64,000 nucleotides of DNA. Source: Tamarix chinensis. Lineage: Eukaryota > Streptophyta > Magnoliopsida > Caryophyllales > Tamaricaceae. The position numbers were made by a program, and so were the translations under genes. This document shows positions 10,985-21,273 of the stretch, piece by piece. Each line of letters begins with the position of its first letter. Within the stretch, counting starts at the first letter, position 1. The stretch spans positions 84,410,245-84,474,244 of the forward strand of contig CM060175.1 of assembly GCA_030549775.1 (NCBI GenBank), given 5' to 3'. Below the pieces are notes generated by a model. It was not told the origin of the DNA, made no database searches, and saw nothing but the letters and a program-made list of their open reading frames with translations.

Positions 10985-12628
10985 TAAGTAATTATCATTT
11001 CATAAATCATAAATATTAGAGACAGACAATCATAAGATTAATATTACAGATAAAAGAATTAAAAATATTAAATGCGCTTTATTTTCACAATTAAATAGTA
11101 AAGATATTTATAAATTTTAATAATAAAAAATATTGCGCTTTGAATCAAACAAAGATATTTATCATTGATTATAATTTATTTGATAACTTAAAATATTTAA
11201 TTACTTAAAAAATATAATTTTATAAAATAAAGGTGAGTATAACAAGAATATATAATGTATAATTATCATTTATAACATTGTAAATATTAGATACAATACA
11301 ATTATAAGATTACTAGTAAAGATAAATGAAATAAGAATATTATATGTGTTTTATTTTTACAAAGGTAAATAATAAAGATATGTATAAGTTTTAATTATAT
11401 TATATTCGATTTCTTTAAATATTTATAAACTTTAAAAGTAAAAATATTAGATGTTTATCATATATTATATTTAGTTGATTACTTAAAATATTTGATTACT
11501 TAAAAAATATAATTTTATAAAATAAAGGTGAGTATAACAAGAATATACAATGTATAATTATCATTTATTACATTGTATATACATGATACAATACAATCAT
11601 AAGATCACTAGTAAAGATAGATAAAATAATAATATTATATGTGTTTTATTTTTATAAAGGTAAATAATAAAGATATTTATAAGTTTTGATAGTATTATAT
11701 TTGATTGCTTTAAACATTTATAAATTTTACATGTAAAAATATTAGATGTTTATTGTATAAAATATTTAATTGATTACTTAAAATATTTGATTACTTAAAA
11801 AAAGATAATTTTATAAAATAAACATGAGTATAACAAGAATATACAATGTATAATTATCATTTATTACATTGTATATACTAGATACAATACAATCATAAGA
11901 TCAGTAGTAAAGATAAATGATATAAGAGTATTATATGTGTTTTATTTTTACAAAGGTAAATAATAAAGATATGTATAAGTTTTAATTATATTATATTTGA
12001 TTTCTTTAAACATTTATAAACTTTAAAAGTAAAAATATTAGATGTTTATCATATATTATATTTAATTGATTACTTAAAATATTTGATTACTTAAAAAATA
12101 TAATTTTATAAAATAAAGGTGAGTATAACAAGAATATACAATGTATAATTATCATTTATTACATTGTATATACTAGATACAATACAATCATAAGATCACT
12201 AGTAAAGATAGATAAAATAAGAATATTATATGTATTTTATTTTTACAAAGGTAAATAATAAATATATTTATAAGTTTTGATAGTATTATATTTGACAGCT
12301 TTAAACATTTATAAATTTTACATGTAAAAATATTAGATGTTTATCATATATTATATTTAATTGATTACTTAAAATATTTGATTACTTAAAAAAAGATAAT
12401 TTTATAAAATAAATGTGAGCATAACAAGAATTCACAATGTATAATTATCATTTATTACGTTGTAAATATTAGATAGAATATAATCATAAGATCACTAGTA
12501 AAGATAAATGAAATAAGAGTATTATATGTGTTTTATTTTTACAAAGGTAAATAATAAAGACATTTATAAGTTTTAATAGTATTATATTCGATTGCTTTAA
12601 ACATTTATAAATTTTACATGTAAAAATA
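10985..12628. repeat. 295-bp tandem (satellite-like) array inside the hAT-like element
   Basis: The marker words AAATAAAGGTGAGTATAAC and variants recur at about 11225, 11520, 11816, 12111 and 12407, a period of 295-296 bp. There are five recognisable copies plus a diverged one at the left. Copies 1 and 3 share variants (AAGATAAATGA, GATTTCTTTAAA) that differ from those shared by copies 2 and 4 (AAGATAGATAAAATAA, GTTTTGATAGT). This indicates a higher-order dimer of about 591 bp. The array is AT-rich and non-coding. Confidence 0.85.
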
Positions 12629-14444
12629 TCCGATTGCTTTTGTGGGCAAGGAATTTAATTTTATTCAATCATGTCATTTGTTCCATGTGTTGTAGATTTA
12701 CCATACTTGGATAATCTTTATGTTGTTGGCCAACTATGATATATTGGTGTTCTTTTATTGCTGTTATAGGTGTTGTGTTAAATTTTATAAGTGGCATATT
12801 CTGATATTGATGCTCTTATTTTGGATCTTTTAATTTTGTTAAGTTATTGTTGGGTTGATGAGTCTCTTAATTAAAAGTTGGACTCCTTTTCCAGAACTAA
12901 ATTTCTATGGAAAGCCAGTAAAGAAGCCGTGCTTAATCACTCCTACTCTTTTAGCTGACATAATACGATTTTACCAACTATAGCTATTGTTCCTAAAACA
13001 AATCATGTTTCATATACTTCATCCAAATGGTAACCATTTAGATTTTTCGATTCTCGATTAGGTATAAGCTATACCTATATATATATAGATAGATACACAC
13101 ACACTCTAGCTAGTTTTCATCCTTCTTGTAATCCGTTTTAGACTTCTAATTTATTTCTATACTTTTATTTCTATCAATATCCTTCATACATATTAACAAT
13201 CTTAATTGCATTTTTAGTTATGAATAAACTAAATTTTATTTTTAAAGTCTCAAGAGATCCAAATATAGTATTAACTTACACAATATATAAACTTTACCAA
13301 TACTTTAATTAAAAAAAACTAACAAAAATAGTTTGACCAATTTAATATTTATTTAGAGCATCTAGTGTAAAAAAATATATTCTAAATTTAAATTTAGGGA
13401 CTTTAAATTTATAATTTTAGTTATGGGAAAAAAAATTTACCCACAAATTTTGTGTGCTTAAAAAATTTCAAGTTCTTGATCCATACTTGTGGTACGTGGA
13501 TTTTTTGATACTTTTAAATATATTTTTAGCTCAATTTATACTATTAGATATATATATATATATATAACACGGTTAATATTAACAGTAAAAAAATTTACCT
13601 ACAAAAGTATTATTTTTTTATCCAATAATTTTTATATCATTTATTCTATCTTTTTTTCATATTCATTTCTCTATATAATTTATCTTATTAATTTCTCTAG
13701 TTGTATTTATTTTATTAACATTATTATATTTATATTTTTATTGTAATATTTTTATTAATTATTATTATTATAGTAAAAAAATATAATAAGTTATTTTAAA
13801 CATAATTTAAATTAAATAATAATTTTATATATTTTCATTAATTATTAATTATTATATATATATATTCATATAAATTAAAAATTAAATAATATAAAATATT
13901 AATATTAATATTATAATTAAAAAAATAATTAGATATTGTAAATTTAAAATTGATGAACGTAGAATACTAAATTATATTTAAAGTAAATTAATAATATTAA
14001 AAGAAAAAATATAACTAAAACTTTAAATTTAGGGTTGTAACGTGAGATACTCTTGATACGGGGTATAGTTATTATTTGTTGGATTTTGTAGGTGATAAGT
14101 GATAAATTGATAACTAATAAATGATACTATTATACTCTTCTATTAAGAGTTTCTTCAAATAGGCGGATTAGTAGATGTAATGAACACGTTTTGAAAATCA
14201 TTTTATAGGATTATAACTGGATGTTTGTCTTTTTTATTTTGATTATTTATTTATTAATAATATATCTTATTAAGATATCATTAATAAATAAGAATGTCTA
14301 GGGTAAAATTATGAAAAATAAGTACAATTTATAAAATACTATATTTTTTAAAAGCTTTAAATGAATAATAAAATATATGTAATTTATTATTATTATTATA
14401 ATATATTTTGATGTCTGATCAGGTTAATATTGGATCAGATCGGG

Positions 14445-14680
14445 TGATTATCGGGTCGGGTCAAAGCGGGTCGGGTCACTATTGGGTCGGGTCAATTGCG
14501 GGTCGGGTCGGCATCGGGTCGGGTCGCTATCGGGTCGGGTCAATAACGGGTCATGGGTTGGGATCGGGTCGGGTTGATTATTATCGGGTCAGTGCCGGAT
14601 CGGGTCATTGTCGGGTCGGGTTGCTAAATTTTCTGGGTCGTAACGGGTCGGGTTTCGGTCGGGTCGGGTCGGGTCAACTT
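14445..14680 (+). repeat. Right subterminal GGGTCGGGTC block
   Basis: Nearly pure CGGGTCGGGT repeats lie just inside the right end of the hAT-like element, in the same orientation as the left block rather than inverted. The 14408-14770 open frame is a shadow of this repeat. Confidence 0.85.
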
Positions 14681-14700
14681 TTGTCAGCTCTAGATATAAT

Positions 14701-15985
14701 GCATCTGTCCTTTTCGATCACTATATTATTGTGGTGTTTATATATGTGTTGGATTGGATCTGGCAGCTAGGGTCAAATCGGAATTTATATTAGCATCAAG
14801 ATAGGTTTTGTTGAATTTGAATCAGATTCGGTTTGGATTATGTTGAACTTTAGATATGTAAAGTATATGTTGGAATGATTTTTTATATTTTTTCTTCTCA
14901 TTTATTTTGTGAGGGTGGAATGGTTTAGTTTTAAATTCATAGTTTTTGGGGTGGCCTCGTCTATAATAAATACTGAGTTAAGGGCATGTTCCTCTGTGTT
15001 TATTTTTAAAATCAGATAAAAAAATTAAGAATAATAGAAGAAAATATAAAATAGACTATAATCATAATAGCAATACTAACAATAGTAATAATACTATTAC
15101 AAAGTTTAAAGAAAAATGCTAAATGGTTAAGCGATAAAAATGGAAACATTTAACATTTAGGGATACTTGTCCACTTGTGTATTTGGTATGGATACTTGGA
15201 TTAATCTATTTTGAAAATATAATTAAATACTTATCAATAACCCTAAAGACTATCATTAGCAAAATAAAAAAATTAATCGTGATAATAATAACAGTGAAAG
15301 AATAAAAAATAAACATTGAAATAAAATTTAGATGATGAGAAATTTGCATGTCTAAATTTTATGGCACATTGAGATTCTAGATGTCTATTACTATGCATTT
15401 AAACAATAATCCAAGCTGAGAGACGTGCAGAAATATACACACCCCAGACTACAATCCTACTTTGCGTATCTATGGAGAAACAGGCGAAGTTGAGTTTCCG
15501 CAAGTACGAAACATCATACTTTGGTGTTCACCTTAAAGATATTACATTATCGAGAGACGACGGGAAAATTGAACTTTTTATTTTTTGTTAAAGCTTAAAT
15601 GATAGTATTTGAATATGGTCTGAAAGTCATTGGATGCCAAGATTGTTCATTACGAAGTACTACCTGGTCCACAAACGATGAAGATCGAATGTCCAAAACC
15701 GAGTCAAAATACATGCGAGAGATACAATTACATCCATATATATATATATATATATATGATATATATTTATTGATATCCGTCCAGAATCCAATCTTAATCG
15801 CATCACCAATTACTGGACCAACTCGTTCTTCCTCAATATCCTACGTACAAGACGATATACGGCTGGTGCACATAAAAATAATATTAGTAGATGTCAAGTA
15901 ATCCGCGGGCTTCTTTTGAATCCGATTCATGCATTACCATGACGCTGCCCTCGTATTAGTCCTTTGAGAAGGTAGATTGAGGGAT
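14701..15985. other. AT-rich intergenic stretch, nothing recognised
   Basis: No supported gene. It includes an (AT)n microsatellite at about 15734-15758. The 15599-15901 open frame runs through that microsatellite and shows no domain. Confidence 0.5.
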
Positions 15986-15989
15986 CATC

Positions 15990-16760
15990 ATGATTCCAAC
16001 CATAGCAATCGACTTAAATGAGGTCATTGACCCATCCGAAGCCAGCACCCATGATACTCTTCTCACTGAATCCATGAACATTAATAATACCCGAACGAGA
16101 ATCAGTTCCTACACCACTGCTGGAGCAAGAAGCACTCGTGCCGGAGAAAAGGAATCCTTATGAAAGCCGATACGAGAATCACGAATTGGACTGGGAATCG
16201 AGCTCTGATCGGCAATTGTCGGTGAAATGGAAGACACCATGCAAATGTTCTTGAGTTCGGTAATCGTCATCCCCATCTAATTCAGCAGCCTAGTCGATCT
16301 TGGTTTTGTCAACGACAAGGCTAGTACTACACCCGCTCCCTTCCACACCAAAACCAACAGCAACAGCAGGAGCAGCAGCCGCCGTCAAGGTAAACGTTGG
16401 AGAACTAAGACTACTATATATAATAGTTGTTGCGGAATAATTTCCGTTGCTGGCTATCCCCGTTTTGGATGCAGCAGCTATTAACATCCGTCTTCTTGAA
16501 GAGGCAGGACACGGATTTCACGAGTCGTGTGAGCAAATAAACAGACTTTTCATTTGCAATTCTTCCCATGATCTTTACGAGCTTCGGTTCTATAACGAGA
16601 GGGATGAAGCCAGCACTCGAAGACCCCGTGTGCAACTTCACATTCATCGCGTTTACTTCATCCATTAACATGTTGATACTCTGAGCATATCGTGCGTGAG
16701 TAACTGTATTTGCGCGGACCACATCTCCTGGCTTTCTCTCTAGGGGGAGCAAATGCACAG
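15990..16760 (-). pseudogene. GC-richer island with coding-like minus-strand frames, unrecognised
   Basis: The minus strand carries overlapping coding-like segments: 16414-16758 (114 codons), 16290-16487 (65 codons, with an Ala/Val-rich run then a Gly/Ser-rich run), and further stretches down to about 16000 in shifting frames. The composition is ordinary protein-like rather than low-complexity, and base composition differs from the AT-rich flanks. The frame shifts and stops suggest a decayed gene or a processed copy. I do not recognise the family. It ends just before the copia LTR at 16792. Confidence 0.3.
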
Positions 16761-16791
16761 TTGGTCCAATTGTAGATTCTACTATGCATAC

Positions 16792-17372
16792 TATTGGGGT
16801 TTCTTAATAGGAAAACCAGTGACGTCGGCCCGTGAGTGTCAGCCAAGGGCCCTCGATTAAAGGACATCAGCCATGGGGCATCAACCAAAGGGTGGTAGCC
16901 AAATGCCAACTAATGAAATTAGTTGGTAATGATGACCTAGTAGTCGAGACCGAGGAAGGAGACGTGAGTAAATAATGAATGTCAGAGAGTGGTTAGAAAA
17001 TTTTCTTAATATAAGAGATTTTATACTAATCAGCATATCAACCTATAAGTTGATAAGAGTCTAACTCATAGAGTCAATCAAACTATGGCTGATGTTAGGC
17101 ATAAATATGTATAAGTCAGACAACCAATAATAATTGAGTGTTGTAACCAAGGATATGGAGACTATAAAGTGCCCTCTCTTAACCCTTTGTAAACGTGTGC
17201 GCAAGTTCTCATTTTTTCCCCCAAAATCTTAATACTTAATAAAAGTCTTTAATTTCTTCCACCCATAAATTCTCATTTCTCCATGATTGTAATTTACTCT
17301 TATATTTTCCATTATTGTCTAGTTGGGCAAGAGAGTTATTGTCCACTTGGTTAAGGGAGATTTTTCTCAACA
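16792..17372 (+). mobile_element. 5' LTR of a decayed Ty1/copia element
   Basis: It starts TATTGGGG (a TG terminus decayed to TA) and ends CTCAACA, immediately followed by a primer-binding site. The 581-bp length suits copia. Internal words (TATCAACCTATAAGTT and AGCCAAGG motifs) resemble the solo LTR at 28270, suggesting one family. No matching 3' LTR is left, because the element is cut by a gypsy-like LTR at 21274. Confidence 0.6.
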
Positions 17373-17374
17373 AA

Positions 17375-17390
17375 TGGTACTAAACTTTGG
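17375..17390 (+). other. Degenerate tRNA-Met primer-binding site
   Basis: TGGTACTAAACTTTGG resembles the plant retrotransposon primer site TGGTATCAGAGC plus its usual trailing TTTGG, with a deletion and two or three substitutions. It lies two bases after the LTR end, where reverse transcription would be primed from initiator tRNA-Met. Confidence 0.55.
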
Positions 17391-17399
17391 TTTGGAATC

Positions 17400-18236
17400 A
17401 TGGCACCTAGTAAACTGGTAAACCAGCCATGGTGATGTTGAAAACATGAATATAGGACTTGAAAGCGAGATGGAATATATGTTTAATGTAAAAGAGTTGG
17501 TGGATCCGATTAAGAATGAATGAGTCATGCCTGAAAGTATGAAAAAAGAGAGTAGGGGAGTAGAAGAAGTTCGACAAAAGAGTTTGTCGTTATATTCGTT
17601 AATGGATGGATGACAACGTCATCTACCATATTGGGGAAGAAACCATAACATATGGAGTGTGGTCTAATCTAGAATTGCTTTATGCGAACAAGACAATGGG
17701 AAATAAGGTACAATTCATGAGGAAGTTGTACAAATTGAGGTATGAAGATGGGGATCCCATTGCAACACACCTAAATGAATTCTGGAACATATTCATCCTA
17801 TTAAAGAACAGAGAGATGGTGCTTAGGGGTGAAGTTCAAGCTTTGCTAGTTCTATATTCTCTATCATAGGGCTAAGAGACTCTTTGTGTGTCTCTTAGCA
17901 ATTACGCCTTAGTCGGAAAGCTCACAATGGCATTGGTGACAACATCACCTATAGTAGAAGAGACGAGAAGAGGAGACAATATACCCTCTTCATCAGGCAC
18001 TTGTGGTGGGCTAAGGGAGAGCTAACAGGAGGAAAGTAGAGGAGAATGTCTAAGAGTAGGTTGAGGACTTCAAAGAAAGATAAATCTTGTTTCCATTGTG
18101 GGAAGTTAGGCCAATAAAAGAAGAATTGTTAGGAGTTGAAGAAGAGTGTGAATGGGAAATACAAGATGGATGAGGAGACAACATTCATTACTGATGATGA
18201 ACTAATGGCTATCTTGAAGAGTTTTAATGCTTGCGC
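17400..18236 (+). pseudogene. Decayed copia gag (UBN2-type) with degenerate zinc knuckle
   Basis: An ATG at 17400 opens a frame broken by stops and shifts. The best-preserved part, 17606-17869 (87 codons), has the copia gag pattern: a 'DNVIYHIGEE' start, Trp-Ser then a Leu-rich 'LELLYANKTM', and 'HLNEFWNI' before 'LKN'. A zinc knuckle remnant at about 18088-18129 keeps CFHCGKLGQ and a final Cys, but a stop codon and the lost His break the CCHC motif. Capsid and RNA packaging would have been its role; it cannot make an intact protein. Confidence 0.85.
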
Positions 18237-18241
18237 AATCA

Positions 18242-19951
18242 TGATGAATACACAATTTTACATATTTTATATCATTTTAATCTTAGCTTTTGATATATTT
18301 AATTATTTTAGCTAAAATAATAGAAAATTAATGGGCTTAAGTTTTGGGATTATTTATTTAATATTATTTTATAGGTACAATAAAGAAAAAAAGAAAAAAA
18401 ATTATTTTCATGAAATAAAACTTCAAAAGTTTGCTTGAGTGCACGCACAAACAAAGTAAACAAAAGCAAGCACAAATAAATAAGGCCAACCCGTGAAAAG
18501 AAAGAAAAAAAAAAGAAAAAGGAGAAAGGGCCACTAACCAAAGAAAAGAGGCTGGGAAAAAGATGGGACAAGAAGACCAAAAAAAGGAAAAAAACCATAA
18601 GGGCCAAAAAAGAGGAAAGGAAGGCAGAAAAATGGTAGAAGAAGGAAGGCATGAGGAGAGAGGTGAGAGAGACAAAGAAGAGACAGAGGGAGAAAAAGAA
18701 AGAAAGTCAGAGAACCAAGGGAGAAAGGATAACATAGAGGGATATAGATGTAGTATGCAACAAAGGGGGTAGAGAGAGTAGATAGAAGAGGCAACATAAA
18801 GAGAGAGAGAGAGAGAAGAGGGGCGACAATGCACAAGAAAAGAATAAAAAGAGAGATGACGGAGGGATGAGCTAGGTAGTAGAGGGAAGAGAAGATGGAG
18901 GCATCGAGGAGAGAGAAAAGAGGCCCAAATTTCTATTTTTTATTATAAGGAACCGAAGAAAAATATTCATACATATATATATTTTGGTTCTTTCTTTCTC
19001 TATTTTTGATATATATCTCTGAATTATATATTTTTATAATAAATTAATTTATTATGATTGGCTAACTAATTGTAGATGAGGAATAGATTGAATCCTCAGA
19101 CCATAATTTGAGATGTAACAATAATTTTCTTTATTTCATAGGATTGTCCATTGAATCTACTTTAATTACTACGTTTATATGTGTGATTTTTTCAAGTATG
19201 ATTTATATAATGCATGTATCTTTTTCCCTTCATCATAGTGATAGTATGTAGGATTATTTACTTGCTAGGTGGCTATACAAACATATTATAATTCATATGT
19301 ATAAGAGGCAACTAAGTTAGATAACAATTCACTTAATAGTTTTGTAATTCTAAATGGAGGAGTGGAATGTTTTGATGCGTGTGAATCAAAGGAGGGGAAT
19401 ATAAGTATACACGTTTGATATATTAGTTTGGGTACTTGGATTCATAACCTTCCACTTGTGATTAATTCTAGTCAAATATAGGACTGCTTGTTGGGACTAT
19501 ACTGCTATAATTTAATAGGATTTAATATTGATACTTTGTTGTATTGGTTATTTTAAAGAAGTAATTTAAGGCGAATAAATGTGCTTTTGGATTGTAACTT
19601 GGTAAATCTATTTCTTGTGATTAAAATATGACTCAGAAGTTTATGTTATATTTCGATCTACTCTAGTAGTGGATTTCAATTTTCCTAACACATTTATTAT
19701 ATTTATATTCACCATATTTATTTTCTTATTTAATTTTATTCAATTTTTATTATTTTATATTTTAAAACCCCATAACTATGTTTTTATTATTACTTGTTTT
19801 GTGTGATTTAGAGTCTTTTATTTTATTATTTGTGTGCTAGCTAGATATTGGTGATCCTTATTAATCCATAGCCTGGAACGATACCCTTATTTACCAATAC
19901 TATAATTGACAATAAGACAGTTTAAATTTTACGCCAGCTACGGCTACAACA
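18242..19951. mobile_element. Solo LTR (1.7 kb) inserted at the copia gag-protease boundary
   Basis: It starts TGATGAATACAC, ends GGCTACAACA, and is flanked by a perfect 5-bp duplication AATCA (18237-18241 and 19952-19956). When the insert is set aside, the copia frame runs straight from gag into protease without a shift, which confirms the boundaries. The left third is purine-rich. The right end (CCTGGAACGATACCCTTATTT) recalls Tat/Ogre or Athila LTR ends; the superfamily is inferred. No interior or second LTR is present. Confidence 0.85.
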
Positions 19952-19956
19952 AATCA

Positions 19957-21273
19957 CCTCATGTTCAGATGCTAACTGGGTAATGGACATTGGTGCATCA
20001 TACCACATCACCCCACGGAAGAATTTATTCTCCTCCTGCACATCCATTACCTTATGGGTAATGGTGGCGTCTTAAAGATAGTCAGTATAGGAAGTATGTG
20101 GCTAGAGATGAGCTTGGGTTCGAACTTGTAATTCAATGAAGTAAGACATGTTCTTGACTTTAGGATGAGCCTCATATTAGCTGGGAATATTGATGAAGAG
20201 GGCTTCATAAGTCAGTTTGGAAAGGGTATGTGGAAGATGACAAATGGGTCTGTGGTAGTGGCCAGGGGGAGTAAGTGTTGCTCCTTGTATTAGACTTAGG
20301 TAAAGGTGTGTCTGTTAGTTTAGTTGAGCTCTATGTATAGCATCATAGACTCACCTATATGAACTAGTAGGGTGTAAAGCTTCTCAAAGGCCTAGAATCT
20401 CTTTTAGAGGTCTGAGGGGGTAAGGTTAGCCGATGCACTCATTATGTATTAGGTAAGCAAAACGTAGCCCACTTTGTCAAAGTTGCTACTAGAAAATTAG
20501 TGGGAAAACTTGATCAGGTCATCTCAGGTGTATGTGGTCCAATGAAGGTGAAATCATTAGGTGAATCGTTATACTTTATGATATTCATCAATGACTTTTC
20601 TAGGAAGCTGGGGGTATATCCCAAGAATACTACATACCAAGTTTTGATCAACTTCAAGGTCTTTAATGCTAAAGTAGAGTGTGATGATGGCAGTAATTTG
20701 GAGTACATTCATACAGATAATAGAAATGAATACCTTGGACATTTGACAAATACTATAAGGTTCATGAAATCCAACATGAGAAAACCATTCCTAAGACCTC
20801 TTTGCATAATAGGGTGGCAGAATAGATGATCCACAAATTTATGGAGAAGGTAATATGCCTACTCTCACATGCCAAGATTCCAATATCATTTAGGGGGAAT
20901 CCTTACAAACAACATATCACCTCATTAACTTATCTCTATTAACTTTTCTCATTGGTGATGTGGCTAATGGAGTGTGGCTAGGTAGGGACGTAAGCTACAA
21001 CCATATGAGGGTGTTTGACTATTGAGCCTTTGTTTACATATCGAGGGATGAGAGGAAAAATCTAGCCAAGAAGACTCATTAATGATTTATTGTTAGATTT
21101 GGTGAAGAGAAGTTTGATTATAAGATGTATGACCTAATAGCCAAAAAAAGTAATTTAAAGTAGAGATGTCGTGCTCTTTGAGGACCAAAAAATCAAAGAA
21201 TTCATGGAATATGGGAGGTTGGAGGTCTACATTGATGATCTTATGGAATCCAATAATGATTCCAATGTAGAAG
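19957..21273 (+). pseudogene. Decayed copia protease and integrase
   Basis: Just after the solo LTR the frame reads WVMDIGASYHIT, the copia aspartic-protease active site with the usual D-T/S-G changed to D-I-G. After many stops, 20500-20829 (109 codons) gives an integrase-core region with 'VCGPMKVKSLG', 'FINDFSRKLGVY' and 'IHTDNRNEYLG', matching the Tnt1-like copia integrase in which the DD-E aspartates lie. Further downstream, to about 21270, are broken 'VFDY' and 'RDERKNLAKKT' pieces. Reverse transcriptase, RNase H and the 3' LTR are missing. It is truncated by the LTR starting at 21274. Confidence 0.85.

Larger units (their letters stand above)
10372..14692. mobile_element. Large non-autonomous hAT-like element (4.3 kb) with 8-bp target duplication
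   Basis: The left terminus TAGAGGTGGCAA and the reverse complement of the right terminus, TAGAGCTGACAA, match at 10 of 12 positions and fit the hAT pattern. Perfect 8-bp direct repeats GATATAAT flank it (10364-10371 and 14693-14700). Both subterminal regions are rich in CGGGTC words in the same orientation, as in common plant MITEs starting TAGRGGTGGCAA. The interior holds a 295-bp tandem array and 1.8 kb of AT-rich DNA with no transposase frame. Further insertions may be nested inside. Mobility would depend on a transposase made elsewhere. Confidence 0.75.

Noticed and set aside
10386..14680. GGGTCGGGTC blocks as interstitial telomere repeats
   Set aside because: The unit is CGGGT(C), not the plant telomere TTTAGGG. 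The blocks sit just inside hAT-like ends with an 8-bp duplication, which explains them better.
18364..18834. 156-codon Ser/Leu/Phe-rich minus frame
   Set aside because: Low-complexity translation of the purine-rich left part of a solo LTR with a defined 5-bp duplication.
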